Assembly (NCBI GenBank): GCA_942493375.1
Contig: OW818698.1
Location: 6,820,001 to 6,884,000 of the forward strand
Reading direction: 5' to 3'
DNA length: 64,000 nt
DNA from: G942493375 sp942493375
GTDB taxonomy: Bacteria; Armatimonadota; UBA5829
This document shows positions 26,606-36,591 of this stretch, piece after piece. The notes below the pieces were generated by a model. The model saw only the letters and a program-made list of their open reading frames with translations. It was not told the DNA's origin and did no database searches. Every line of letters begins with the position of its first letter. Position 1 is the stretch's first letter. The translations under genes and the position numbers were made by a program.

Positions 26606-28606
26606 ATGGAATGGAACAGGAATGATCCCGAATACAATTGGCATATCGGTAAGTATTTTGGTCTGCACTATGACTTTCATGCTAATGCATCGGATACTGA
26701 TCTTGGAACCAGACTGACACATGAACATCTGAAGGCAGAACTTGAGAAAGTTAAGCCGGACTGGGTTCAGTGTGATTGCAAGGGAGTTCCAGGCTACGCA
26801 AGCTGGCCCACAGAAGTCGGTAGCACGGCTCCAGGGGTAGTAGTCGATTCTCTCCGTATCCATCGGGATGTAACTCGCGAGATGGGCATCCCTTTAGTGA
26901 TGCACTACTCCGGAGTATGGGACAGTCGTGCGGTGGAGCTTCATCCGGAGTGGGGAATAGAGGATGCAGACGGAAATCGACCGGCTGATCTTAAAACGGA
27001 AGCTTCTCCAACCTGTCAGCTTAGCGGTTACACAGATGAATTATTGATCCCTCAGTTCCTGGAACTGATCGATAAATATGATATAGATGGATTCTGGGTT
27101 GATGCGGACTCATGGGCATCTGTTCCGTGCTATTGCAGTCTGTGCCGTAAAGAGTTTACCAAACGAACTGGCATTGCTGATGCCCCCAGAAGTAAAGCAG
27201 ATCCCAACTGGCGCACCTGGACTGACTTCCACCGTTCGCTATTTGATGAACACGTCAAAAAATATGCTGAAGCAGTACATACCAGAAAACCTGGCTGCCT
27301 TGTTAGTTGCAACTGGATGTATACTGTCGGTCACCCATCAGAGATAACAGTGCCGGTTGACTATATCAGCGGTGACTTTTCACATGCCTGGGGAACTGAA
27401 TGGTCGATACTGGAAGGACGGTTCATTGCAAGCCGTGGTTTAAGCTGGGACTTGATGGCCTGGGGATTTATGACATTGGAACAGGCTATGGATGGTTGGG
27501 TGTTCAAACCTGCTGCGCATCTGTGTCAGGAGATATCAACTGTCATTGCTCTGGGTGGAGCAGTTACTATATACGACAACCCGCAGCGCAACGGGCATCT
27601 GACCAGTTGGCATCAGGATATTTTAGCCGAAGTAGCCAGGTTTGCCAGAGCAAGACAGAAATGGTGCCAGAATACAGTCTCAATTCCACAGGCAGCAATT
27701 CTGCATTGCGCGGAGCATACATACAGTCACAGTCCGGACAATCTCCTGCCAGTAGGCCAACCGGTATCTGCTCCGCTGCTTGGAGCTCTTCACTGTTTGC
27801 TTGAAAACCAGATAAATGTAGACATACTGAATGAAAACGCTCTACGAAAGAAGCTGAATGAGTATAAGCTTGTCGTAATACCCGAACAGACCAATGTGTC
27901 ACAGGAGTTCAAAAATGATCTAGCCGCATTCTGTGAAGATGGTGGACGGGTATTGATCACCGGCGTAAACGCAGCCTCTGACTTTGGCGATATACTCAGA
28001 GTGGAACCACTGGGTGAGGTATCTGAAGGATATTACTATATTGAGATTGGTGGGCAGGCGACAACAGTCAAAGGCCCAAGGCAGTCGGTTGAGTTAGGCG
28101 ATGCTGAAGCTCTACAAAATGTCATGAAAGATCAGGAGTCTGGTGATGATGCGACCGACATTCCTGCAGTTACAATAAATTTCCCGGGTGAGGGTGCAGC
28201 AGTTGGTATCTATTCCGATATCTTTGGCTTTCATAAATCTACCAATTACCCGAGAACCCGCAGACTGATTGGAGAGCTAATCCAGTCTATTGGAGCTGAT
28301 TTTGACATTGAAGTCGATGCTCCAGCCAGACTCCACATATGTCTGTGTAAGGGTGGGGGTGGCGAGACTATTGTGCATATGATAAATATGGGTACATCTC
28401 ACCCAACTTCACCAACGCAGGGACTGATTGAGGAAGTTCTACCGATTGAACACGTTTCAATCACGATGAAGTGCCCTGAAAAACCGTCATCTGTCTACCT
28501 GGTTCCATCGTATGAGGCTATTGAATATGAATGGAGCCGTGGACTGCTGCATACACAAATCCAGCGAATAGGTATAATGGATAGTCTTGTAGTGGAATTT
28601 AAATGA
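26606..28606 (+). CDS. GHL6-type glycoside hydrolase with beta-galactosidase trimerisation-like domain (copy 1)
   Basis: A 666-residue cytoplasmic-type protein. Residues ~1-180 match the putative glycosidase group GHL6 (WVQCDCKG, PTEVGS, HYSGVWDSRAVELHPEWG, DGFWVDADSW). From about 370 to 470 a class-I glutamine-amidotransferase-like fold appears (AILHCAEHTY, VVIPEQTNVS, GGRVLITGVNA), resembling the trimerisation domain of GH42 enzymes. A small C-terminal beta domain follows. GH29/GH42-like activity on a fucosyl or galactosyl oligosaccharide is plausible but unproven. It is the first of two tandem paralogues. Confidence 0.65.
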   Translation: MEWNRNDPEYNWHIGKYFGLHYDFHANASDTDLGTRLTHEHLKAELEKVKPDWVQCDCKGVPGYASWPTEVGSTAPGVVVDSLRIHRDVTREMGIPLVMHYSGVWDSRAVELHPEWGIEDADGNRPADLKTEASPTCQLSGYTDELLIPQFLELIDKYDIDGFWVDADSWASVPCYCSLCRKEFTKRTGIADAPRSKADPNWRTWTDFHRSLFDEHVKKYAEAVHTRKPGCLVSCNWMYTVGHPSEITVPVDYISGDFSHAWGTEWSILEGRFIASRGLSWDLMAWGFMTLEQAMDGWVFKPAAHLCQEISTVIALGGAVTIYDNPQRNGHLTSWHQDILAEVARFARARQKWCQNTVSIPQAAILHCAEHTYSHSPDNLLPVGQPVSAPLLGALHCLLENQINVDILNENALRKKLNEYKLVVIPEQTNVSQEFKNDLAAFCEDGGRVLITGVNAASDFGDILRVEPLGEVSEGYYYIEIGGQATTVKGPRQSVELGDAEALQNVMKDQESGDDATDIPAVTINFPGEGAAVGIYSDIFGFHKSTNYPRTRRLIGELIQSIGADFDIEVDAPARLHICLCKGGGGETIVHMINMGTSHPTSPTQGLIEEVLPIEHVSITMKCPEKPSSVYLVPSYEAIEYEWSRGLLHTQIQRIGIMDSLVVEFK

Positions 28607-28662
28607 CCACCGGATTGAATTGGCATATATAAATAGAAACAACATGATTGCGAGGTAATGAA

Positions 28663-30663
28663 ATGAACTGGAATCCAAATGATTCTGAAAGAAATTGGCA
28701 TATAGGAAAGTATTTTGGCTTGCATTACGATCTGCACGCTAATACAACTGACACAGAACTTGGTGCAAAACTGACTCATGAGCACCTGAAAGCCGAACTG
28801 ACCAAGGTCAATCCTGACTGGGTTCAGTGCGACTGCAAAGGCCATGCTGGCTACACCAGTTGGCCCACAGAAGTCGGAAGCATGTCGGAAGGTGTCGTCA
28901 ATGATGCTCTGCGTATTCATCGTGATGTAACCAAAGAGATGGGTATTCCGCTTGTTATGCACTATTCAGGAGTCTGGGACTCTCGTGCAGTTGAACTTCA
29001 TCCGGAATGGGGTATTGAAGACGCTGAAGGCAACAGGCCAGTTTCCGGCGGTTGGATTACAGGTGGAACTTGTCCATTAAGCGGCTATACTGAGAAATTG
29101 ATGATCCCCCAGTTACTCGAACTGATCGAAAAATACGATGTCGATGGTTTCTGGGTTGACGGCGAATGCTGGGCATCGGCTCCATGTTACTGCAAGCTTT
29201 GTCGTGATGAGTTTACCAAACGGACCGGAATCGCGGTAGCTCCTAAGAGCAAGGAAGAGGCTAACTGGCGTGCATGGACCGATTTCCATAGAGCATTGTT
29301 CGAAGAGCATGTAGCTAAATATGCTGAAGCAGTTCATGCTAAGAAACCAACATGCCAGGTCTGCAGCAACTGGATGTATACCATCGGTCACCCTTCGGAA
29401 GTCGATGTGCCGATTGATTATATCAGTGGTGACTTCTCGCACTCATGGGGGACTGAATGGTCCATGCTAGAGGGACGCTTCATTGCCAGCCGTGGTCTCA
29501 GTTGGGACTTGATGGCATGGGGTTTCATAACAATGGAACCAGCTATGGGTGGTTGGACTTTCAAGACATCTGCACACCTTTGCCAGGAGATTTCCAGTGT
29601 TCTGGCTCTTGGCGGTGGGGTAACAATCTACAACCAGCCTCAGCGCAATGGACATCTGACCAGTTGGCATCAGGACACAATGGCAGACGTTGGCAGATTT
29701 GCCAGGGCCAGGCAGAAGTGGTGCCAGGATACTGAGCCTATTCCTCAAGCCGCTATTCTTCACTGTGCTGAACATACATATGCAACCAGTCCGGATTCCC
29801 TGATGCCAGTCGGTGGCCCTGTCTCTGCTCCTCTGCTAGGTGCTCTGCACGGGCTTCTTGAGAACCATATCAGCGTGGAAGTGCTGAGTGAGCCGAACCT
29901 GCGCAACCGAATGAGTGACTATGAGCTTATCGTAATACCCGAACAGACCGGTGTATCTCAGGAGTTCAAGGACGATTTGAAGGCTTTCTGTGAAGCTGGT
30001 GGACGTGTATTCATAACCGGCGTAAACGCAGCCGCAGACTTCGGAGATATCCTGGGTGTGAAACCTGTCGGTGAAGTTTCTAAAGACTACTACTACCTGG
30101 AAATCGGTGGACAGGCAACTACAGTCAAAGGCCCAAGACAGCCAGTAGAACTGACAGAAGAAGCTGAAGTCCTCAGGTATGCGATGAAAGACCAGGAACC
30201 TGGAGACGATGAGACCGATTCCCCTGCAGTTACCGTTAACTTCGTAGGTGAAGGTGTAGCTATCGGGATTTACTCTGACCTGTTCACTTTCCACAAATCT
30301 ACAAACTACCCGAGAACCCGCAGACTTATCGGAGAGCTTGTCTACTCAATCGGCGCTGACTTCGACATGGAAGTCGACGCTCCAGCTAGACTTCATCTAT
30401 GTCTGCGCAAGGGCAGCAAAGGTGAGACTATAATCCACATGCTGAACATGGGAACAGCTCACCCGACTTCTCCAACCCAGGGAATAGTAGAAGAAGTCCC
30501 ACTAGTCGGACCAATCTCCATCACCCTAAGATGCCCGGAAAAACCATCCGCCGTATATCTAGCCCCATCATATGATGGCCTGGACTACGAATGGAACGAC
30601 GGCACCCTATACGCCCAGATCCAGAGAGTCGGAATTATGGACAGTCTGGTTGTAGAGTTCTAG
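28663..30663 (+). CDS. GHL6-type glycoside hydrolase with beta-galactosidase trimerisation-like domain (copy 2)
   Basis: A tandem paralogue of the preceding gene, also 666 residues: 48 of the first 60 positions are identical, and the domain order is the same (HYSGVWDSRAVELHPEWG, VVIPEQTGVS-type segment as VIPEQTGVSQEF, GGRVFITGVNA). The start ATG 28663 was preferred over ATG 28648 because the alignment to copy 1 begins there and GAGG lies upstream. Divergence is spread along the gene, with one clear variable stretch around residue 128-138 (ADLKTEASPT versus VSGGWITGGT), near the predicted substrate pocket. This suggests duplication followed by substrate diversification. Confidence 0.65.
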   Translation: MNWNPNDSERNWHIGKYFGLHYDLHANTTDTELGAKLTHEHLKAELTKVNPDWVQCDCKGHAGYTSWPTEVGSMSEGVVNDALRIHRDVTKEMGIPLVMHYSGVWDSRAVELHPEWGIEDAEGNRPVSGGWITGGTCPLSGYTEKLMIPQLLELIEKYDVDGFWVDGECWASAPCYCKLCRDEFTKRTGIAVAPKSKEEANWRAWTDFHRALFEEHVAKYAEAVHAKKPTCQVCSNWMYTIGHPSEVDVPIDYISGDFSHSWGTEWSMLEGRFIASRGLSWDLMAWGFITMEPAMGGWTFKTSAHLCQEISSVLALGGGVTIYNQPQRNGHLTSWHQDTMADVGRFARARQKWCQDTEPIPQAAILHCAEHTYATSPDSLMPVGGPVSAPLLGALHGLLENHISVEVLSEPNLRNRMSDYELIVIPEQTGVSQEFKDDLKAFCEAGGRVFITGVNAAADFGDILGVKPVGEVSKDYYYLEIGGQATTVKGPRQPVELTEEAEVLRYAMKDQEPGDDETDSPAVTVNFVGEGVAIGIYSDLFTFHKSTNYPRTRRLIGELVYSIGADFDMEVDAPARLHLCLRKGSKGETIIHMLNMGTAHPTSPTQGIVEEVPLVGPISITLRCPEKPSAVYLAPSYDGLDYEWNDGTLYAQIQRVGIMDSLVVEF

Positions 30664-30688
30664 AATATATTAACATTACGCGTGATCC

Positions 30689-30757
30689 TGTCATTCTGAA
30701 CGGAGTGAAGAATCTCTACCCTTAAAAAGCAGATTCTTCACTCCGTTCAGAATGACA
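30689..30757. repeat. REP-like perfect inverted repeat (type 1)
   Basis: 27-base arms at 30689-30715 and 30731-30757 (beginning TGTCATTCTGAACGGAGTGA) are exact reverse complements around a 15-base loop. The two other palindromes of this general type are at 32851-32932 and 39001-39072. It lies between copy 2 of the GHL6 pair and the next glycosidase; it could also act as a terminator or mRNA-stabilising stem. Confidence 0.85.
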
Positions 30758-30793
30758 TTTTATTAATACACACAAATGGAGAGGTAAGCTTAT

Positions 30794-32824
30794 ATGAAGA
30801 CTGCTTGGTATGCCCTAAGGCGGACTCTGCCTGCCTGGAATATTGATGTTTTACTTCCGGAGCTGGTTGAATACTGTAAAACTAATTCTGTCGATGAAGC
30901 AATAATCAAAGTAGATGCTGAGGAGTTCAGCCATGGGTTGCCTACTCCTGAGTGGTTGGAAGGATATCTGCCGACTCTATTCAAAATACGCGATGAACTA
31001 GTCAAAAATGGCATCGTATTCTCGATCAATCCCTGGGTGACACATGTTCACTGTGACCGTGGCCGCGATTTAACTGGTATGTATCCTGACCTGGTTACTA
31101 TGGTCGGGCACGATGGCGTCAGATGCAAAGTGTGCTCATGTCCATTGGGAGAACGCTGGCAGCAGATAAGCAGAGATCTCTGGAAGCTTTACGCTTCTGT
31201 AGAACCGGGTGTTATCTGGATTGAAGACGATATCAGGCTGCTGAACCATGATCCTATTGTCTATGGCTGCTTCTGTGAATTGCATATGACTGAGTTCAGC
31301 AAGCGCATGGGCCGAGAAATATCCCGTGAAGAAATGATTGCTGCTTTGCTGGCTCCAGGTGTTCCTGATCCGCTGAGAGCCGAGTGGCTGGATATGAACC
31401 GTGAACTGACGAATCAGACTGTTGCCTTCTTTGAAAAGACGGTGCATGATGTATCCCCCAAGACTTCAATGGGACTTATGTGCAGTATGCCGACAGCACA
31501 CTCCCTGGAAGGACGCAATTGGGAAGAATTCACCTCTGCACTTGCTGGAGATCAGAAGCTATATGCCCGGCCATGTATGTGCTGCTATCAGGAGTCCAGT
31601 CCCCGTGGACTGTATGAGTCAGAACACTTCTTCCGAATGACTACAGACTGTCTGCCTAAAGGCACCGTGTTGCAGACCGAAGTCGAGAACTGGCCTTTTA
31701 CGCAATATAGTAAGTCGAACAAATTTACTGCAATGCAGATAGCTCTGTCATTCATATTCGGTGCAGATGGCGTCACGATGAACCTTTACGACCATGTCGG
31801 CACGCCGATGAGTATGGTCCCCTCGATTGGTGATATGCTGCGTGAGAATAAACCGTTCTTCTCTGCAATAAAAGAGCGCTGTTATGGTGCGAAAGGGCAG
31901 GGGATTCGTCTGATTAATGCCAGAGATGGGGCTGCATTTGTTCAGACAAACCCCGGCGCTGATTGGCACGATGTGTTGCCTGAGAGTCAAAACTGGCACG
32001 AAGTCCTGGAGCCGCTGGGATACTCTTTGACCTTCGGAGACTCACCAGTTGCGGCAATAAACGGTCAGGGACTGCGCTCATTCAATGACACAGAGATCAG
32101 AGATCTACTGAGCAAAGGTCTGATACTGGACATGGTTGCTGCGCAGTGCCTTATGGATATGGGTTATGGAGAATATCTGGGAGTAGCGTTTAAGCGCACG
32201 TTCTATAAGAATTCCATTGCATTGAGTGCTGAGGAGTTCTTCAATCCGGACTTCGGGGGTAAAGAAAACCTGTTCACTTCGTTTACTCTACCAAGTCTGG
32301 GTGGAGACTTCCTGATGGCGGAGATCGAACCTGCTGCAGGTGCCAGTGTAGTATCCCGTATTGTAGACCCTGATAAGAAACCTGCGTATGATTTTGTTAC
32401 TGCATATGAGAACTCACTGGGTGGAAGAGTTGTCGTTTTCCCAATGGATTTACGGACTGGTTTTGGAGGTTCATTCCTTGGACCTGTCCGCCGAATGCAG
32501 ATTGTATCGCTCATGAATTGGCTTTCAAAAGGTAAAACTCCATTATTGGTCAGCGGTGGAGTGTATCCGCTGCCATTCAGACTGGAACAACCTGATTGCA
32601 CGATTGTTGGAGCTTTCAATCTGTCATTAGATGACTGGCCTGAATTGGTCTTTGAGATGGATGAATCCAAAGGCGCACCGAAGAGTATTGAAGCTCTTTC
32701 ATCAAATGGAAAATGGGAGTCAGCAGATTTTAGCGTAAGCACATGCTGCAATAACAAACTCATAATACGTTCCGACAAGGGTATGAAGGCGTTGGATATA
32801 GTAATCTTGACACTCAAGTGGTAG
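30794..32824 (+). CDS. Putative glycoside hydrolase of unassigned family, 676 aa
   Basis: I do not recognise the exact family. It has no signal peptide. The N-terminal half looks like a TIM-barrel (FSINPWVTHVHCDRG, PGVIWIEDDIRL, VLQTEVENWPFTQY), with acidic residues in IEDDIRL and TEVENW as candidate catalytic sites. The second half contains a GATase1-like segment and a short beta domain, as in GH42-like enzymes. GAGG with ATG at 30794 is a good start. It is the last gene of the glycosidase cluster and probably degrades the same class of glycan. Confidence 0.55.
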   Translation: MKTAWYALRRTLPAWNIDVLLPELVEYCKTNSVDEAIIKVDAEEFSHGLPTPEWLEGYLPTLFKIRDELVKNGIVFSINPWVTHVHCDRGRDLTGMYPDLVTMVGHDGVRCKVCSCPLGERWQQISRDLWKLYASVEPGVIWIEDDIRLLNHDPIVYGCFCELHMTEFSKRMGREISREEMIAALLAPGVPDPLRAEWLDMNRELTNQTVAFFEKTVHDVSPKTSMGLMCSMPTAHSLEGRNWEEFTSALAGDQKLYARPCMCCYQESSPRGLYESEHFFRMTTDCLPKGTVLQTEVENWPFTQYSKSNKFTAMQIALSFIFGADGVTMNLYDHVGTPMSMVPSIGDMLRENKPFFSAIKERCYGAKGQGIRLINARDGAAFVQTNPGADWHDVLPESQNWHEVLEPLGYSLTFGDSPVAAINGQGLRSFNDTEIRDLLSKGLILDMVAAQCLMDMGYGEYLGVAFKRTFYKNSIALSAEEFFNPDFGGKENLFTSFTLPSLGGDFLMAEIEPAAGASVVSRIVDPDKKPAYDFVTAYENSLGGRVVVFPMDLRTGFGGSFLGPVRRMQIVSLMNWLSKGKTPLLVSGGVYPLPFRLEQPDCTIVGAFNLSLDDWPELVFEMDESKGAPKSIEALSSNGKWESADFSVSTCCNNKLIIRSDKGMKALDIVILTLKW

Positions 32825-32850
32825 TGTGGTTGTAAAAGTGTAGAGTTACC

Positions 32851-32932
32851 GGGATTTGTCATCATGAGGAACGAAGGATCTGCTTTCCATCCAGAAAAAG
32901 CAGATCCTTTGTTCCTCATGATGACAAATCCC
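32851..32932. repeat. REP-like inverted repeat (type 2)
   Basis: 36-base arms (32851-32886 and 32897-32932) pair with a single mismatch around a 10-base loop. The core CATGAGGAACGAAGGATCTG is shared, apart from one base, with the copy at 39001-39072. It ends the glycosidase cluster. Confidence 0.85.
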
Positions 32933-32952
32933 AATTACTAAGCTGTTGCCCG

Positions 32953-32982
32953 TTGACACTATATATGCCCAAGACGTATACT
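32953..32982 (+). promoter_or_regulatory. Sigma-70-type promoter for the ABC transporter operon
   Basis: TTGACA (32953-32958), 18-base spacer, TATACT (32977-32982). The predicted start near 32989 leaves a leader of about 140 nt before the ATPase gene, in which I see no riboswitch. Confidence 0.7.
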
Positions 32983-33129
32983 TGACGTGTAGTCGTGGCG
33001 TTGTGATTCACGGCTGCTTTTTTCTTGTGTATTTAGTTGCGAGAGTCGGGAACTGATTGCTCGCTATCTTCGTAAACCATGAATGAGCTGTAATGCTCAT
33101 AATCAGTTGTGTTGGGGGTACTTTTTCTC

Positions 33130-34050
33130 GTGGGAGAAGCCATCGTTGTAAATGATCTTGTAAAGGTCTATGGTGGTCAGCCCGGAGTTGGAACCGCTGC
33201 AGTCGATAATCTCAGTTTCAGTGTAAATGAGGGTGAGATTTTTGGATTTATCGGTCCCAATGGCGCCGGAAAGACTACTACAATTAAAATGCTACTCGGT
33301 TTGATCTTCCCGACATCGGGAGTCGCCGAGGTTTTAGGATTGCCGGCTGGTGATATTGAAGTCAAGAAACGACTTGCATATCTCCCGGAGAGCCCTTATT
33401 TTTATGAGCATATGAACGGCTATGAAGTCCTTGATTTCTATGCCAGGCTCTTCCAGATGGATGAAAAGACACGTAAACCTAAGATTCAAGCGTTATTGGA
33501 GCAAGTCGGATTAGCCAGAGACGCAAAGCGTCAGCTCAGACAATATTCCAAGGGAATGCTTCAACGCATAGGTATTGCACAGTCTCTTCTCAATGATCCG
33601 GATCTTTTAATCTTTGACGAACCTACCTCCGGTCTGGACCCGGTTGCCCATAAGGATATTCAAGACCTGATTATCTCCCTGGGAAAACAAGGCAAGACAG
33701 TATTCCTGAGTTCCCATCAGCTCACTGACGTAGAAAACGTCTGTGACCGTGTGGCGATGATTAACCGTGGAAAGCTAGTGCGAATTGGCAGCATTGAAGA
33801 ACTGCTGCACGCTGGCCGGACCATTGTTACGCTCATTGGTGCTAAGGATGACCTGGTTGCTCAGTTAAAACCGATGGCAGAAAGAGTATCTGTCGACGGG
33901 AATGAAGTCAAAGTATATCTTGAATCAAAAGACACTCTCTTTACTATTTTGGATGCGGTCAAGGGTAAAGCTGAACTAGTTTCGGTACTGCCGCAGAGAC
34001 AATCGCTCGAAGAGATGTTTGTCGAGATAGTCAGGGAGGCAAAGAGTTGA
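33130..34050 (+). CDS. ABC transporter ATP-binding protein (drug/Na+/polymer exporter type)
   Basis: The roughly 306-residue ATPase has Walker A GPNGAGKTT, a signature segment YSKGMLQRIGIAQSL, Walker B LLIFDEPTSGLD, and the H-loop SSHQLTD. The C-terminal extension after the nucleotide-binding domain is typical of ABC-2 exporters (CcmA/NatA type). GTG 33130 is the preferred start, with GGGGG upstream; an upstream TTG at 33109 is possible. It overlaps the permease as TTGA and clearly forms a transporter with it. Confidence 0.88.
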   Translation: MGEAIVVNDLVKVYGGQPGVGTAAVDNLSFSVNEGEIFGFIGPNGAGKTTTIKMLLGLIFPTSGVAEVLGLPAGDIEVKKRLAYLPESPYFYEHMNGYEVLDFYARLFQMDEKTRKPKIQALLEQVGLARDAKRQLRQYSKGMLQRIGIAQSLLNDPDLLIFDEPTSGLDPVAHKDIQDLIISLGKQGKTVFLSSHQLTDVENVCDRVAMINRGKLVRIGSIEELLHAGRTIVTLIGAKDDLVAQLKPMAERVSVDGNEVKVYLESKDTLFTILDAVKGKAELVSVLPQRQSLEEMFVEIVREAKS

Positions 34051-34907
34051 TTATCTGGACTATTGCTAAGACAACAATAGGCGATGCAATGAGACGGAAG
34101 GTCATGCAGGTCTTCCTGGTAATTGCAATTGCCTTGATTATTATGTCACTATCCTTCTCGCAGAACCTTTCGTTCTCCGGAAAAGAGGGGTCAGCAGTCG
34201 ATCTTATGCTGGTCAAGAGTTTCGGGCTGGGACTAATGGCAATTGCAGGATCTCTGATGGCTATAGTTATGGGAGTTTCCCTTATACCTCTAGAGATCGA
34301 ACGCAAGACCATCTATACAATCCTTTCCAAACCAGTGAAAAGATATGAGTTCATCGTCGGTAAGTTCCTTGGAGCTACTTTGACTCTGGGCTTGAATATT
34401 GCTCTGATGGGAATCGTCTTTCTGATTGCTGTTACGCTCAAAGCCAAAGGCATCCAGATGGCGGCTGCATCGGTATCTTCAGGACTGAAAGATTCCGGGA
34501 TGGTTGGTGTGCAGGTGTTTGATATCAATACTGTGCTTGGGGTCATTATGATCTTCCTGCAGTTTATGGTGTTGAGCAGCGTTGTAATGATGTTCTCTAC
34601 ATTCCTGACCCAGACAGTCAACTTCTTTGTTGGGACCGGTGTATACATCCTTGGTGTTATGTCTACTGTTATCCAGACTCTGGCTAATGCAGATGGTTCA
34701 AGCAAGGCAGTACAGTTGCTCTATAAAGGCATACACACTATTGTCCCTAACTTCGACAAGTTCAATGTAACCAATACTTTGTTGCATCCTGAAACCTCGA
34801 TAACTAGTTTACCAATGTATACCCTGCAAGTGGCTGGATATGCGATAGTTTATACTTTGATTATGGCTATCGTTGCGGTAATAGTATTCGATAAGAAGGA
34901 AGTGTGA
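34047..34907 (+). CDS. ABC-2-type permease
   Basis: A 286-residue membrane protein with about six hydrophobic segments. The first cytoplasmic stretch (IWTIAKTTIGDAMRRKVMQV) and the SLIPLEIERKTIYTILSKPV motif are typical ABC-2 permease elements. The start codon TTG overlaps the ATPase stop (TTGA). The substrate is not evident; exported proteins or lipids are possible, given the envelope-protein neighbour. Confidence 0.85.
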   Translation: MIIWTIAKTTIGDAMRRKVMQVFLVIAIALIIMSLSFSQNLSFSGKEGSAVDLMLVKSFGLGLMAIAGSLMAIVMGVSLIPLEIERKTIYTILSKPVKRYEFIVGKFLGATLTLGLNIALMGIVFLIAVTLKAKGIQMAAASVSSGLKDSGMVGVQVFDINTVLGVIMIFLQFMVLSSVVMMFSTFLTQTVNFFVGTGVYILGVMSTVIQTLANADGSSKAVQLLYKGIHTIVPNFDKFNVTNTLLHPETSITSLPMYTLQVAGYAIVYTLIMAIVAVIVFDKKEV

Positions 34908-34908
34908 T

Positions 34909-36426
34909 ATGAGTACTAATGCCCGGAGATCGTTATACGCGGCTCTAGTAGTGCTCTTTGTGTGCATGCTCGGGATTCAGGCAGTAAATGACCCCAAGAC
35001 TGATGCGATGATGGAAGCTCAGGTTTCCAAAACAGGGGGAAATGCCTCTGAGCTTATGGTTCAGTTACCCGGTCAGTTTCTTGTAGCTACGTTTGCTGGT
35101 TTCAAGGAAGTTATTGCCGGCGCACTATGGGTCAGAGCGGATGAGTTCTTCCATACTGGTTTATATCAGGCAATCCTGCCTATTATCCGTATGGTAACAT
35201 GGTTGGATCCACATAATGTGGATGTTTATACTACTGGTGCCTGGCATGTTGGTTATAACTTTACCGATGCCAGTGAACGTTCAGATAAAAGATACTTGCC
35301 TCTGGCTGTTGCTTTGCTCAAAGAGGGTATTGCTAACAATCCAAACCGCTGGAACCTGTATTTTGAGTTGGGATATACTCATTACGACAGGAAGCTGGAG
35401 GATTTTCCTAACGCGATTAAATATTACGAACTGGCTTCTCAACAGAAAGGTGTTGACCCTAACACCGGTGAATCAATGGAGAGACCAGCTTTTGTAGATA
35501 GAATCCTGGCTCATGAGTATGAAAAGGTAGGAGCTTTTGACAAAGCAGTTGCCCAGTGGCATATTGCTATAGACAGAGCAGAGGGTATGACCTCTAGCGG
35601 CAAAAAGAGTGATGAGTACGCTGACCCGGCTGCTGCCAATACATGTAGGGTTAACTTGGCCAGATTATTGTTACGGCTTGGGTGGCGAACTGGTAATATG
35701 AATTATTACAAACAGGGCATTGACCTGGCCAATAAGATTAAATCTGATCTGCCCTGGGCTCTGGCTGGTGCTACAGCTGATTACAACAAGAGAGCAGCAA
35801 CGGGTAATCCTCCAAAAGACTGTGTTAAGCCGATCAATTTAGGCCTCCAGGTCAATTGGAAAAGGCTCTCTCCTAGAGTTATACAGCTCAGCGGCAAGAT
35901 TAATATGATCCGCTGGAGTGAATATCAGGGAATGGCATCGGAAGTATATACACATGCTTACCAGAACAATGAGAAAGCAGATGCCAACAAGAAAGAGATT
36001 TGGCGTAATGGTGCCAGAGTACACTGGCTTCTCTGCGACGAAGATGCAAATTTCGAAATTCCTGATAGCTTTAGTTGGAAGACCAATGAATTGAAGACAC
36101 TTACATGGGACTCAGTCTATATTGGTGGAGGAACTTTCAAGACCAAGATAGACATGAGTAAGAACGTGAGTTTCTATCCATTCGCATCCAAACGTTATAA
36201 ACTGGTTGTCTGGTTCTCATCGTTAGAGCCGGCAGCATCTGACTTTGTTCAGGACCGTATTGGTTGGGATGGAATGTGTCTTACAGATAAAACTGGTGTA
36301 GAAGCATGGGATACTGCGCCAATAGTTAACTTGTTCCCATCAACAAATGAAGAACATCTTAAGTATAATATGAAATACAGGGTGATTAAACAAGAGTTTA
36401 TCATCAATAGAGAAGATATTATATAG
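34909..36426 (+). CDS. Membrane-anchored TPR-type protein of the ABC operon
   Basis: A 505-residue protein with one N-terminal hydrophobic segment (SLYAALVVLFVCMLGIQAV) and tetratricopeptide-like helices at about 110-300 (VALLKEGIANNPNRWNLYFE, AIKYYELASQQKG, AFDKAVAQWHIAID). The C-terminal part is beta-rich and unrecognised. It starts 1 base after the permease stop and should assemble with the ABC transporter at the outer face of the membrane. Similar three-gene sets (ATPase, ABC-2 permease, TPR protein) are seen in several phyla; the transported substrate is unknown. Confidence 0.65.
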   Translation: MSTNARRSLYAALVVLFVCMLGIQAVNDPKTDAMMEAQVSKTGGNASELMVQLPGQFLVATFAGFKEVIAGALWVRADEFFHTGLYQAILPIIRMVTWLDPHNVDVYTTGAWHVGYNFTDASERSDKRYLPLAVALLKEGIANNPNRWNLYFELGYTHYDRKLEDFPNAIKYYELASQQKGVDPNTGESMERPAFVDRILAHEYEKVGAFDKAVAQWHIAIDRAEGMTSSGKKSDEYADPAAANTCRVNLARLLLRLGWRTGNMNYYKQGIDLANKIKSDLPWALAGATADYNKRAATGNPPKDCVKPINLGLQVNWKRLSPRVIQLSGKINMIRWSEYQGMASEVYTHAYQNNEKADANKKEIWRNGARVHWLLCDEDANFEIPDSFSWKTNELKTLTWDSVYIGGGTFKTKIDMSKNVSFYPFASKRYKLVVWFSSLEPAASDFVQDRIGWDGMCLTDKTGVEAWDTAPIVNLFPSTNEEHLKYNMKYRVIKQEFIINREDII

Positions 36427-36450
36427 ACTTAGGGTAAGTGTAGAATGTTG

Positions 36451-36488
36451 AATTGTGCTTCGAGGTTGTTTTATCTCGAAGCACAATT
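36451..36488 (+). terminator. Terminator-like hairpin after the ABC operon
   Basis: AATTGTGCTTCGAG and CTCGAAGCACAATT form a perfect 14-bp stem with a 10-base loop, 24 bases after the TPR gene. There is no long T-run. Confidence 0.6.
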
Positions 36489-36591
36489 TACGATATGCGG
36501 TATAATAATATATACTGCAGAGGATGATGATCCTTTTTATTAACACTTGCGGTGCATTTTGCACTTGAGAGTTTAGTGAAACGGATTAAGA

